From Acidiferrum sp963764675 (GTDB lineage Bacteria; Acidobacteriota; Terriglobia; Acidiferrales; UBA7541), in assembly GCA_963764675.1 (NCBI GenBank), contig CAVXTQ010000011.1:744001-808000 (forward strand): a DNA stretch of 64,000 nt. The letters are read 5' to 3'. Shown piece by piece: positions 33,351 to 43,906 of this stretch. The notes under the pieces are model-generated. The model saw only the letters and a program-made list of their open reading frames with translations, had not been told where the DNA came from and did no database searches. The translations under genes were made by a program, and so were the position numbers. Position 1 is the first letter of the stretch. Every line of letters starts with the position of its first letter.

Positions 33351-34115
33351 CTAAACGGTTGACCGGAGGGCGACCACTCGGATTCCACCATTGATCGTGT
33401 GCAGTTTGATCGACGCGCCACCTTTGCCGAATTTGCCGTGCGTCTCCCGAGGATGCTGCGTGCTTTCGAGCGCAATAGGCAACTCGGAGAAGAAGCTGCC
33501 ATTCAGACAGCGCGCCTCGAGGTCGGCCTGCGTGTCCGCGGGTACCGCGAGAAGAAGCGAGCCATTGGTCGTCTCGGCGACAGCGCCGTTCTTGTCTTGA
33601 ACGTGGAGCAGCTCCAGATGCACGTTGCCATTGGTGGTGTGGGCGCGCACGGATCCGCCGCCCTCGTAAACCTCGATGTTGCCGTTGACGGTGCGCAAAT
33701 CTTCGACAGCCTCGACGCCGGCGATGCGCAGCGTGCCGTTCACGGTGCCGAGATGCTCGACGTGGGCGCAGTGCGGCACGTGCACGACGTATTCAACGGC
33801 CACCTCGACGCCTTCGTTTTGCGGATAGCGTGTGGTAACGGAAACAGCGCCGGGTTTGGCTGCGACATCGATGGAGACGAGGTCAAGGTCGGACTCCTTG
33901 TGCTTGGCGGTCTTCACCGCATGCACTTCGACCTCATCGCGATCCCAGCTTTGCACGTCCACCGTGCCGTTCACGTTTTGGAGCTCGAAGGAGCCGCCGG
34001 GTTGCAGCGGATAGGTCTGATTGAATTCCTTGCTGATCGCGAAGCAGGGCACGGCCGAAGCCGTTGCCAGAACCAAAGTCAGAAACGCGGCGAAATAGAA
34101 AGAACGGCGCAACAT
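33351..34115 (-). CDS. exported DUF4097-type beta-repeat protein
   Basis: A 254-residue exported protein with a signal peptide (RRSFYFAAFLTLVLATASAVPCFA). The mature part is a chain of short beta turns with repeated N-G-x motifs (NVNGTVDVQSW, TVNGTLRIAG, TVNGNIEVYEGGG, TTNGNVHLELL, TTNGSLLLAVP, TINGGIRVV), as in the DUF4097 right-handed beta-helix family. A GGGGTGG run lies before the ATG at 34115; a GTG at 34124 adds three residues. It follows a longer DUF4097/TonB protein. The family is often found with ECF sigma factors; its exact role is unknown. Confidence 0.83.
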   Translation of the reverse strand: MLRRSFYFAAFLTLVLATASAVPCFAISKEFNQTYPLQPGGSFELQNVNGTVDVQSWDRDEVEVHAVKTAKHKESDLDLVSIDVAAKPGAVSVTTRYPQNEGVEVAVEYVVHVPHCAHVEHLGTVNGTLRIAGVEAVEDLRTVNGNIEVYEGGGSVRAHTTNGNVHLELLHVQDKNGAVAETTNGSLLLAVPADTQADLEARCLNGSFFSELPIALESTQHPRETHGKFGKGGASIKLHTINGGIRVVALRSTV

Positions 34116-34225
34116 AAGTTCCACCCCCTTCGAGTAACCTTCCGACCGGCCCCGGGACCCGAACTAAACTCGCCGCGCTCCTCTTGCACGTTATTTCGCA
34201 CGTCACTCCGCGCAAGTCGCCGCGC

Positions 34226-36046
34226 TTAGTGCAACTGAAAATTAAACGCGAACGTCGAAAGGACATCGCCCTTCTTGCCGCCCATCCAGGCCGGGTCCAC
34301 ACGCCACTGCTTGACGGCGGTTATCGCGGCGTCTGCCAGCGTTGGCGAACCCTCGATCAGTTTCACAACTTCAATGTGGCCGTCGCGCGTCGCCCGGATT
34401 TGCAGGCGCACCACACCTTGCAAGCCGGCGCGCATCGCGATCTCTGGGTAAGCCGGCTGCGGCCACGCAATCAAGTGCTTCTTGACTTCGTCAGAGTCTT
34501 CGCGGATGCCGCCATAGAAGGCAATCTCCAGGCGGTCCAGCCAATTCTCAAGCCAGTCGCCTTTTTCTTCCGACGCCAGAGGGTCGGGCTGCGCTTGCGA
34601 CGCATCCGAAGTCTCGAAGCCGGTGGGAAGCAGCACCTGAACTCCGTGTTGATTCAAGCGCTCTTTCTGCTCGCGGATCAGCGAATCGCGCAAAGCAATT
34701 TCCGAATCCAAAAATTGCAGCTTGATGGTTCCCGAGGTCGTGCGCAATTTCAGCAGCGCGCCGCCGCCGTTCAATTTGCCGGCTGCATGTACCGGCCCCT
34801 GGCCCTGAGCAGGCATTTGCATCGCCAGCGCCAAGCCGGGGTCCGCTTCAATGCGGCGTTCGCCGCCGGACTCCACCGTGGCGTCGATGTCGGCAGCGAG
34901 ATTGCGCGGGAGAAACACCACGATGTCGCCGTTGCCCGAGGTTAGCTGGGAAGCGCCCGCAAGATGCACAGCGCCACCCGAAGAAGGCGCGTCGGGATTG
35001 ATCCACGCGCGAATGGTGCCGCCTGCCGTGGCTGCGCGCACAGTGCCGGCCACGCGCGTCAAGCAAATGCTTCCCGCGCTCGACTCGACTTCCAGCGGCC
35101 CGGAAACGTACATGATGCGGATACCGCCACCACCAGTTTGAGCGCGAACCGAACCGCGAACTTCGCCAAAATCAATTTGGCCGCCGCCGGTTCGCACGCT
35201 GACCAAGCTGCCCGCCTGTCCCACTGTTATATTGCCGCCATCGGTTTCGAGGTCGGCGCGGCCGCCGATTTGCCCGGCGCGAATGTGGCCTCCGCCACTG
35301 TGCAGCAGCGCATCGCCGGCAATGTTCCCGACGTTGATATGGCCGCCGGCGGTGAAGGCATTCAGATCGCCCGCGACGTCGGCCACCTGGATGTGCCCGC
35401 CTTCGGTTTCCAGTTTGGCCGCCAGCCGGCCCGCGGCAACCTCACGCAGACGCGCGCCGCCGATGCGCCCGGTACGAATGTTGCCGCCTTGCGTCAAAAG
35501 ATTCGCCGTGCCGCCGATGTCTTGCGTTTCAATGTCACCCGCATCGGTCTTGACGTCCACGTTAAAACCCGGTGGAACGGCGACGTCAAATTGCACCCAG
35601 AACTGCGCGCCGGTGTTCGAGGACCGAGCGACTTGCGGAGGCAATGTGCCGTTGATCTCAACGCCTTCGGAAGTCGTCTTCGCGGTGAGCGCGTAGCGAT
35701 CGAGCATGCGCTCCGCCACAGGACTGCGAGCATCCGTTTCGATGTGCACGGTGTAACGCACCACTGGAGCGGCGCCGGGTTCGAGCGAAATGATTCGCAC
35801 GGAACCCAGGTCCGTAGTAAGCCGCAAGGTTAGCCCGTCTTTAGTTGGCAGAGAACCGTTGCGATCGGCGGATACGCGCGGCGCGGAGGGATCGCCAGGT
35901 TTGGTCGGCTCAACCCCGGCAGGTTCCGCGGCGCTTGCAAATGAGATCCGCGCAGGAGCGAATGCGGCGCCAAGCAGCAGGGAAATGACGCCCGCACACG
36001 CGAAGCGAGACACGGAGGAAAGCGCATATGTGCGCGGCACATTCAT
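34226..36046 (-). CDS. exported DUF4097 beta-repeat protein with TonB C-terminal domain
   Basis: A ~606-residue exported protein from ATG 36046 (MNVPRTYALSSVSRFACAGVISLLLGAAFA); the frame continues to a TTG at 36100 but those codons give no signal peptide. The mature part has a ~270-residue beta-helix (TKTTSEGVEINGT, AGDIETQDIGGTANLLTQGG, EGGHIQVADVAGDLNAFTAGG) with ~20-residue periodic GGHI/GG turns. A coiled linker (DSEIALRDSLIREQKERLNQHG) leads to a C-terminal TonB_C domain (WPQPAYPEIAMRAGLQGVVRLQI, AAITAVKQWRVDPAW). Unlike classical TonB there is no ordinary N-terminal anchor beyond the signal sequence, so it may be periplasmic or anchored by an uncleaved signal helix. It sits directly after the anti-sigma gene. 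Confidence 0.83.
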   Translation of the reverse strand: MNVPRTYALSSVSRFACAGVISLLLGAAFAPARISFASAAEPAGVEPTKPGDPSAPRVSADRNGSLPTKDGLTLRLTTDLGSVRIISLEPGAAPVVRYTVHIETDARSPVAERMLDRYALTAKTTSEGVEINGTLPPQVARSSNTGAQFWVQFDVAVPPGFNVDVKTDAGDIETQDIGGTANLLTQGGNIRTGRIGGARLREVAAGRLAAKLETEGGHIQVADVAGDLNAFTAGGHINVGNIAGDALLHSGGGHIRAGQIGGRADLETDGGNITVGQAGSLVSVRTGGGQIDFGEVRGSVRAQTGGGGIRIMYVSGPLEVESSAGSICLTRVAGTVRAATAGGTIRAWINPDAPSSGGAVHLAGASQLTSGNGDIVVFLPRNLAADIDATVESGGERRIEADPGLALAMQMPAQGQGPVHAAGKLNGGGALLKLRTTSGTIKLQFLDSEIALRDSLIREQKERLNQHGVQVLLPTGFETSDASQAQPDPLASEEKGDWLENWLDRLEIAFYGGIREDSDEVKKHLIAWPQPAYPEIAMRAGLQGVVRLQIRATRDGHIEVVKLIEGSPTLADAAITAVKQWRVDPAWMGGKKGDVLSTFAFNFQLH

Positions 36047-36101
36047 CGTTGACTGAAGGAACTTGTTGATCTTGTCTTGCACGGGCCTATTCAATCGCAA
36101 T

Positions 36102-37196
36102 TCATTGCACGTCGCGCGGGCTGATCTGCCGCAAAGCGGCCGCGCTGCGCAGCCGAACGTAGCGGTTCGGGTCGCGCCGCTGCAAATCTTCCAGAGCGCG
36201 AACTACGCGCACGACGGAAACATCACCGGGAAGCACAATCGGTTCGGGAGCCGGCGGTTCGCCCGGAGCAGTCAGTCCGCCGAACGCGTCGCCTTCGAGC
36301 GACCTCACCAGCAGGTTCACGGCTTCCACGCGCACGCCGGGATTCGAGTCATGCTGAAGCGCCCCCAGCAGGACGTCGCGTACGGAGTCTTCCGCGGCGG
36401 AGTCGCGAAGCGCTTCCAGCGCCCTCATGCGCACTGCGGCGTTCTTGTCTTTGCGCGCCGCGCAAAGCAGCGCGTTGCGTACTTCCACGTCTCCGGTACG
36501 CGCCCTTAGCGCGTCCAGGCAGTCGAGCCGCACGCCCGGATCAAAACGCTCGCCGTTGGCGACGACGTACGTTAGAACGCGGCGCACGTCCGTATCGTCC
36601 ACGTTGCCGACCATTTCGATCGGCTGCTCGGTGCGAACTTGCACTTGCAGCGTGCCGGGTGCGGCGTCGGCCGATGGCGCAAAATTAATTCCTGCCACCG
36701 CCATTTTCGACAAATCCTCATCGGTAAGCCGCGGCGCCGCCATGACGTTTACCGCCTGGCTGCCATCGCCAGAAGCGCTGCCTGTATCGCGCGCGGAAAA
36801 CCAGGGAGACAACTGAATGCCCACGCCGAGGCCCATCAGCAACAGGAAAGCCGCGCTCCACGCCGGGCGCAACGCCATCCAGCGGCGCATCCAGCCAAAC
36901 GGCATCCAGTGCTCGCGCACCGGCGGTGCGGAAAGATCGTCGAGCTTTTCGGCGAGTTCGCTGCGGCATTGCGCCAGGAGTGCGCCGGAGGGATCGAGTT
37001 CGTCGGCGGGTTGCGATGCGCCGGAGAAAGCGGTTTGGAAGTTTCGCTCTTCGTTGAGTTGTTGCGCGCAAACGGAGCAGGCGGCCAAGTGCGCGTCGAT
37101 CTCTTCGCGTTCCCGCGAGTCAACTTCACCGCACGTGTAGAACACGAGCAGCGGCGCGACATCCTCGCAATGCGTCAGCCGGCGCCGGGCGCTCAT
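36102..37196 (-). CDS. zinc-finger anti-sigma factor with periplasmic HEAT repeats
   Basis: A 364-residue membrane protein whose ATG overlaps the sigma-factor stop (ATGA). Residues ~1-50 are an anti-sigma zinc-finger: CEDVAPLLVFYTCGEVDSREREEIDAHLAACSVCAQQL, with HxxxCxxC in HLAACSVC. One TM helix lies at ~110-130 (PAWSAAFLLLMGLGVGIQL). The outer part (~190-360) consists of HEAT-like helix pairs (VRRVLTYVVANGERFDPGVRLDCLDALRA, VRNALLCAARKDKNAAVRMRALEALRD, VRDVLLGALQHDSNPGVRVEAVNLLV). HEAT repeats bind peptides, so the extracytoplasmic part is likely a protein sensor. The layout suits membrane-bound anti-sigma control by regulated release. Confidence 0.88.
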   Translation of the reverse strand: MSARRRLTHCEDVAPLLVFYTCGEVDSREREEIDAHLAACSVCAQQLNEERNFQTAFSGASQPADELDPSGALLAQCRSELAEKLDDLSAPPVREHWMPFGWMRRWMALRPAWSAAFLLLMGLGVGIQLSPWFSARDTGSASGDGSQAVNVMAAPRLTDEDLSKMAVAGINFAPSADAAPGTLQVQVRTEQPIEMVGNVDDTDVRRVLTYVVANGERFDPGVRLDCLDALRARTGDVEVRNALLCAARKDKNAAVRMRALEALRDSAAEDSVRDVLLGALQHDSNPGVRVEAVNLLVRSLEGDAFGGLTAPGEPPAPEPIVLPGDVSVVRVVRALEDLQRRDPNRYVRLRSAAALRQISPRDVQ

Positions 37197-37909
37197 AGCA
37201 ATTCTCCCAGTTGACTGCGAAGCTTGCGCGTGGCGCGGAACAGGGAATTCTTCACCGTTTCTTCGGTGGTCCCCAGCGCATCGCCGATCGCGCGGAGCTT
37301 CAGTCCCTGGTAGTGCTTCATCTCAAAGACAACGCGCTCGCGCGGCGAAAGAAGTTCCATCGCCAAGGCGATGCGCGCTTGAATTTCTTTGCCGAACAGC
37401 CGCCGCTCGGGATCGAGCGTGGGGCGATGCTCGCGCTGGCGCTCGAAAAAGTCGGTGATGCCTTCGTCGTGATTTCCGGAATTGAGTTCCGGCGCTTGGT
37501 CTTCCGGGCGAGCTTGGCGGCGGCGCAAATGATCGAGACAAACGTTGGTGACGATGCGATACAGCCAGGTATAAAAGCTGCACTCGAAGCGGAAGCGATG
37601 CAGGTTGCGATAGACTTTGAGGAAGGCTTCTTGATAAACGTCGCGAGCATCCTCGGGGCGCTTCATCAAGTTCAGCGCCAGGCGCAGGACGTCGCGGTCG
37701 AAACGGCGCACGAGCTCCTCGAAGGCAGCGCGAGAACCAGCCTGCGCCTCGACGACGAGAGCCCGATCGTCTAGTTGGGGCAACGAAGCCACCGTGGCCA
37801 AGGCGGCTTGGGTACCGGCAGCCTGGCCTAGAACGTTTGCCAAAGCCAATCGAGGAAGCGGCATATTCGCTTTCTGTTCGCGCTTACAAGGCGTTAGGGC
37901 TTTGACCAT
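37193..37909 (-). CDS. ECF-type RNA polymerase sigma factor
   Basis: A 238-residue sigma factor. Region 2 lies at ~45-125 (LVVEAQAGSRAAFEELVRRFDRDVLRLALNLM, DVYQEAFLKVYRNL, FYTWLYRIVTNVCLDHLRRR) and region 4 at ~175-235 (LLSPRERVVFEMKHYQGLKLRAIGDALGTTEETVKNSLFRATRKLRSQL), the latter with a clear helix-turn-helix. An AAGG Shine-Dalgarno precedes the ATG at 37909; an internal ATG at 37864 is possible. The gene heads a five-gene minus-strand cassette running through the HEAT anti-sigma, two DUF4097 proteins and a PDZ protein, an envelope-stress module by inference. Confidence 0.93.
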   Translation of the reverse strand: MVKALTPCKREQKANMPLPRLALANVLGQAAGTQAALATVASLPQLDDRALVVEAQAGSRAAFEELVRRFDRDVLRLALNLMKRPEDARDVYQEAFLKVYRNLHRFRFECSFYTWLYRIVTNVCLDHLRRRQARPEDQAPELNSGNHDEGITDFFERQREHRPTLDPERRLFGKEIQARIALAMELLSPRERVVFEMKHYQGLKLRAIGDALGTTEETVKNSLFRATRKLRSQLGELL

Positions 37910-38093
37910 AACACCTTAGCTCAAGGATAGTCCCGCTGGCCCGCGTACTGCCAGCCAGAGGACCACCCAATTTGGACGTGCGTCGCCCGAGTGGGTAAGC
38001 AGCCACTTCCCTCGGTAGAGACGAATTAGGCGAGTCATCTGTTTCCAGTTTTGACCCTGTGGAAAAGTCCGTGCTCAGGCAGCGGAAATCACG

Positions 38094-41000
38094 TTACCGG
38101 AGCCACAGGGTGTGGACTCCACACCGGTTCCGGCAGCCGCCGTGCGCCAGGCTACCAGCGGCCAAGCACAGCAGCAAAACCAGCGCTGCAATCACGGCAT
38201 AGCCGTTCAGCCGGTAGAACGAATCCGGCTGCCCCAGCAGTTGGGCGGCCCCTTCGACGAGCGACAGAATCGCCAGCACAAGGAAGCAGCCGAGAATATT
38301 GGTCCGCATGATCCACTGGACTCCGGCTACATACGCAATAAGCAAGAACAGTGCGGCCACCAGCTCTTTCTCAAGATCAGACGGCCCTCCCCAATTTGCG
38401 CCGACCATTGCTAGCGCAGCCAGCGCGCACAACAAGTAGCGCAGCCACAGCGCGCGAAACTTCGCAGCCCCGAAGGCTGCCACCAAGGCCACCAGCCCAG
38501 TGAACAGCAAACTGTGGCTTAGCGCTCCGCCGAGGATGGCGCCTGCCGGAATGGTGGCGTCGAAATTTGAACCGAAGGATGCGGGCGCAGTCCGCTGAAC
38601 CAGGGACCAATGGCGCTCGAGAGTTTGCAGGAAGGTTTCCAATCCCAGCAAGCCCGCGGCTCCGCCGATCCCGATAAACAGCGCATCGCGGTAGTACGCA
38701 GCAGGGCATGCCTCTCCATCCGGGAATATTTTCTTCTCCGAACGCGCGCTTTGCGTAGTACCACGCAACGCCAAACACCACGGCGATCAAGCCGAAACTG
38801 AATCGGACCTCCAAGCACGGCGCCGATGCCGACAAGGCCTAGCGTCGTCTTCAACGGAATCGCGGTGTTGTAAGCGTTCAGCACGGCAGCGATGCGATTG
38901 CCAAGGGCAAAAGTCACGTAGTACGCAGCGAGGCCCCAAAGGGCCCACAGAGACAGCCTCTTCCAGGGAATCGCGCGCGCCTCTTCGGTGCGCAGGTTCT
39001 TCAGGAATAGAATCAACATGGTGATCGCGCCAGCCCGCGAGAAGCAGAATGGGCAAAATGTAGGCGAAGATCGTTCGCACCAATGTCGATTCTTTGTGTT
39101 TCCGACGCCACTCGTCTGGAATTTTGATGTATTCACCAAACGCGGCGTCTTCGGGTTCATCGCGTGCTTCGGGATAGTAGGACTGCCGATAGTCGGTGAC
39201 CTCATCGCCAAGCACGACCGCTCTCACGCGGCGATAGGCGTGGCCGTCCGCGTCTGAAGCAGTGGAACCGGAATCCAGTGGCGTATTCTGCTGCCATGTG
39301 AGCACGTGGTCCAGCCGGTGAGGACGCTTGTCGGAGTTGGCTTCTACCAGAGTCCACTGACTTAGATCGATCTTTTTCTCTTCGCGCAGGAATTTTTCCG
39401 CCTTGGCCGCGGCCGCTTCCTTGCTCAAGGAAGCTCCGGGCGCGTCTTCCGCGATCTTGTGATGGAAAGCGAAGAGCGAACCGTCCGGCTTGAGCTTCAC
39501 GGAATATTCTTCGGGCTGGCTGTCGCGAAAATAGCGCACCTGCCAGACCGCGCCGGGCATTTGCTTGTCGTAGATTTCGTTCAGGCGCGCGACGCCGATT
39601 CGCTCGCGCAGAAATTCGTTGGTGAGGGGATCGGTGACGTTGGCAAAGATCGTGGCGTGATGATACGAGTTTGGATCCAGCCCGTGCTGGCGCATGATTT
39701 CGTCGGCGCGCGCGCGCGCGTTGCCGGCGTTCACGGAGAGTTTCAGATAGTCGCCGATCGATTCGGGTTTCAAACGCCACGCCAGGATCCCGCCAGCGAA
39801 TAGGCACACCGTCAGAAAACCGATCATGCCCGGTGCCAGAGCCGTATATCGCCCCTTCGCGACGGCAGTGGCTGCAGGCGCGCGATCCGCCGCCAGACGT
39901 ATCTCGGGCACCGGCGCGGCGCTGTTCAGCAAGTCTTCATCGGGTTCAAAGCGTCCGCGCGGCCAGATAAGAGACCCCGAGAAAACCAGCGGTGCTACCG
40001 CGGCGGCGGCGACCACGACGCCGGAAATTTTGAAATACAAACTATTGGAGCGGACAAGGAACAATCCCACCAGCGACGCATCGACCGTGTAGTGCCAGAT
40101 GAGCGTTGCCAGAATGCCCCAGCGCAGCATCACGATGCCGGCGACGATGCCGAAGAGTCCGATCTCGATTCCCCGCGATGTATGCAGGCTCTTGCGGATA
40201 GTTGCTGTGCAGAAAGCTCCACAGAAAATGCCGGAACAATCACGGCGATCCATCGCGATTTCGTGAAGCGCTCGAAGAAGGGAATCGCGAACAAGCGGAA
40301 CGTGAATTCTTCGTTGGTGGAAGCGAACAGTCCGATCGCCGCGCCGGAAATCCACGGGAAAAGCGTGTTCACCGATTCCTGATAATTCAATTCCTGTGGC
40401 GCCCAGGCGCCGACGTGCGTGGCGATCACGTAGAACGCCACGACGTAGCCGATATGCGCCGCGGCCAGTGAAAGCCCGACAACCGCCGCGGAGAAAAATT
40501 CTTTCGATCGCAGTCCGCGCAGGGTGAACGTCTTGTGCAAGCCGCAAGCGGTTCCGGCTGCGAGGCGCGATACAGCGGCTCGGCGGCAGGCAGCACAAGC
40601 GTGATCGTGATCGCGGTGCCGATCGAGCCAGCAGGATCGCGGCGCCGATCTTCAGTCGCGATGAAACTGCCGTAAGTGAATTGCGTGTCATATCCGCGCC
40701 CCACAGCGGCCAATTGTTCAGTTGCATGCAAGAAAAGCAGCGCCGCGACCAGCGCGCCCAGTATAATCGCGCCGCGCCAGTCGGCCTGCGCCTTTGCGCC
40801 ACAGCAAAATCCCCAGCCAGAGCGCGCTGCGCCATCAGGATCAGATGTAGGGAATAATGAAATTTCGTTGTAGAGCGAATCGTTGCCGGAGCGCAGTTGC
40901 TTGCAAATCGCGCTTCCATGCTTCGGGAACCTTCAGGTATTCGTTCGCTGTCGCCAACCCGATCGCCTTGCAGGGTCACGCTTAGACGATACGGCGCATC

Positions 41001-41606
41001 TTTCGCGCGGAAGCCATGCTTCTCCCAAGTGAACGACCAGTCGAGACGGTTCGGCCGTTTGGTGGAATTTGCTTCTTCAGGGAGGAAATCCCAGCTTTGC
41101 AGATCTACGCCGAGCTTGCTGCTCAGAAAATTCTGCGCGGTGGTTTGTGCTTGCGAGCGGTCAACCGACGGCGCCCGCGCGCGCCTCCGGAACTTTATGG
41201 TCGTAGCCGACGATGTTTCCCGCCGGGCTGACGCGCACGTGAAATTCTTCTTCCTGCTGTGGCCTGAAAAAACGCACGTCCCAATACCAGATGTTCAGCT
41301 GCGGAGACATCAGCTGGTTGGCTTGCTGCACAGCCGAGTCTCGCCGTTCGAGATAGGTCTTCGCGTTCGTCGTCTAGATCGAAGACGATCGCGGAGCGAT
41401 AGCTGCTGACATTTTCGCCCATGCCGCTCAAGAAATCTCTGCGCGCGTTTCAGCGCCTCGCCGCGCGACACCATGAAAGTCCACCGATGCTTCCGGGAAG
41501 GCGCGGAAAAAATATCTGTGCGCGAAAGACCACGCCCACGATGCCCAGCCAGCACCCAGAGCAGCAGCGTGCGTTTGTCGGAACCCGTCAGCCGATCACT
41601 GGCCAA
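38094..41606 (-). pseudogene. CPBP (Rce1/YhfC-like) intramembrane protease with duplicated flanking domains, many frameshifts
   Basis: No single frame crosses this region, but continuous protein can be followed across all three minus frames from a TTG start at 41606 with GGGGAGG upstream. In order: a TM helix (TLLLWVLAG), an ~100-residue domain (WYWDVRFFRPQQEEEFHVRV, EEANSTKRPNRLDWSFTWEK), the CPBP core with EExxxR (NEEFTFR), FLWSFLHSNYP and LIWHYTVD, a second copy of the same ~100-residue domain (VWQVRYFRDSQPEEYSVKL, EANSDKRPHRLDHVLTWQ), and a multi-helix C-terminus ending in an intact run to 38094. The intact protein would be ~1170 residues. I count at least ten frame changes, densest near 39.0-41.6 kb. 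Either a decayed gene or a poorly resolved sequence; the recG next door is hit too. Confidence 0.75.
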
Positions 41607-41748
41607 GAGGCCTCCCCGAGAGTTGCGGAGCGTTCACTCTAACGATACGGATGCCAGGTACGCAAGTTTGGACGCAGCGGGCTTCCTATTCGGTTCGGCC
41701 CTCCGCTGTGGCGGGTGCAGCGCCCTTGGGATGATATAAAGAGGTAGC

Positions 41749-43894
41749 ATGAATAGCGCCGCAGCCACGCGACGAGTGCCGCCTCTTACTCTTACAACCG
41801 AAGTGCGTATGATCAAGGGCGTTGGCCCGCAGCGCGCCGAATTGCTGGCGAAGCGCGGCATTCATACGCTTGAAGACCTGCTCACGTACTTGCCCTTCCG
41901 ATACGAGGATCGCATCCATTTTCGAATATCAAGGACATTCAGCCGAACGGCGTTTACACCATTCGCGCCAGCGTGATGAGCGGCCAGGCCATTCGCGGGA
42001 TGCGCGGGCGCGACGCGATCTATCACTTGCTGGTGAAGGACGCTACCGGCTCGCTGCCGTGCAAATTTTTTCACGGAGGCTATCTGGAGGGCCGGCTGAA
42101 GCCGGGGCAATCGCTGGTGCTGCACGGGAAGGCGGAAATCGACAAGCTGCGCCCGGCGCGGCTCGAAATGGTCAATCCGCAGATGGAGATGCTCGGCGAC
42201 GAGAGCGCGGATTCGACCGAAGTTGGGCGCATCGTGCCGATCTACGAAGCCATTGGGACGTTCGGCTCGCGCGCCATCCGCCGCGCGATTTATGCGGCGC
42301 TGCAACTGCTCGATCCGCGGATGCCGGAGATCCTGCCGGAGGAGTTGCGCGCGCGGCTCGGATTTCCGTCGCGCGCGCCAGGCGCATCGCGCACACCCAT
42401 TTCCCTCCGCCGGGCGAATCTGTCGAAGCGCTGAATGAATATCGCTCTCCGGCGCAGCAGCGGCTGATCTTCGAGGAATTTTTCTTGTACCAGCTCAGCC
42501 TGGCGCTGGATCGCCGGGCGGCGCGCAAGGAAAACGCTATCGCGTTTCGCTTGCGGGAAGAAAACGTCCGCGAAGCGCTGAAGCGGATTTTGCCGTTCAA
42601 GCCGACGGCGGCACAGAAACGCGTGCTGGGAGAAATTGCCGCGGACCTAGAAAAGCCGGCGCCGATGAATCGTCTGCTGCAAGGCGACGTGGGCAGCGGC
42701 AAGACCATTGTCGCGCTGCAAGCGGCGGTGATCGCCATCGAAAACGGCTGCCAGGCGGCGCTGATGGCGCCGACCGAGATTCTGGCGGTGCAGCATTTCC
42801 TTTCGGCGCGGCGCATTTTGGAACGCGCGGGCTATCGCGTCGAGCTGCTGATCAGCGGCTTGAAATCGGCGGAGAAAAATGCGGCGCTCGAGCGGATTCG
42901 CTCCGGCGAAGCGCAGCTCGCGGTCGGCACTCATGCGTTGATTGAAGATAACGTCGAGTTCGCGCGACTGGGATTTGTGGCCATTGACGAACAGCACCGC
43001 TTCGGCGTGCTGCAACGCAAGCGCTTGATGGACAAGGCGGCGTCGCATGGACATGCTCCGCACGTGCTGGTTCTAACCGCGACGCCGATTCCGCGCACGT
43101 TATCGTTGACGCTTTACGGGGACCTGGACGTTTCGATTCTCGACGAGCTGCCTCCGGGCCGCACGCCCATCGAAACGCATCTGACCAGCGAGCCGCACCT
43201 GAACGGCGTGTGGGGAGGCGTGCGCCGTGAAGTTGAAGCCGGGCATCAGGCGTACATCGTGTATCCAGTCATCGAGGAATCGAAGCTGGAGCTAAAAGCC
43301 GCGATGGAGGAGTTCGAACGGCTGTCCAAGGAAGTTTTTCCGAAGTTCCGGCTCGGTTTGCTGCACGGGCGGCTTTCGAGCGAAGAAAAAGACGACGTGA
43401 TGCAGCGCTTCCGGAAGAATGAAATACAAATCCTGGTCTCGACAACCGTGGTTGAGGTCGGCGTGGATGTGCCGAACGCGACGGTGATGGTGATCGAGCA
43501 TGCCGAGCGCTTTGGATTGTCGCAGCTGCACCAGCTTCGCGGGCGCATCGGACGCGGCGCACAGAAGTCGCACTGCGTTCTGGTGGGTCCCGTGCGCATG
43601 ACCGACGAAGCGCGCGCGCGGCTGGAAACCATGGTGCGAACCTCGAATGGATTTGAGATCGCGGAAACCGATCTGGAGCTTCGTGGCCCAGGCGAATTTT
43701 TCGGCACGCGGCAGTCGGGGGCGCTTGGTTTCCACATCGCGAATCCGCTCCGCGACCGCGAGGTGCTGGAGTTGGCGCGGCGTGAGGCGTTCACGCTTGC
43801 GGAAGACTCTGCCAGAACTGTCGAGCTGGATCGCGTGCTTCGCCGGCTGCCTGGTGAATGGCAGCGTCGGTATCATCTCGCGCGAGTCGGCTGA
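41749..43894 (+). pseudogene. recG: ATP-dependent DNA helicase RecG, two frameshifts
   Basis: RecG reverses stalled replication forks and acts on recombination intermediates. Protein similarity runs from ATG 41749 (AAAGAGGTAGC upstream) but changes frame near 41927, at CATTTTCGAATATC, and near 42375, in a CGCGCGCG run. Before the first: MIKGVGPQRAELLAKRGIHTLEDLLTYLPFRYEDR. Between: VMSGQAIRGMRGRDAIYHLLVKD, the wedge/OB domain. After the second the helicase domains are complete and clean: Walker A GDVGSGKT, DEQHRFG box, SATPIPRT-like LTATPIPRTL, and HQLRGRIGRG. All motifs are preserved and single-base corrections restore one frame, and recG is usually conserved, so sequence errors are the favoured explanation. 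rsmD follows after 12 bp. Confidence 0.88.
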
Positions 43895-43906
43895 TCGAAA
43901 TCACGC

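Noticed and set aside
38787..40979. One 730-residue open frame on the minus strand
   Set aside because: Only its parts carry real protein; it also reads wrong-frame Arg-rich stretches. The true gene crosses frames.
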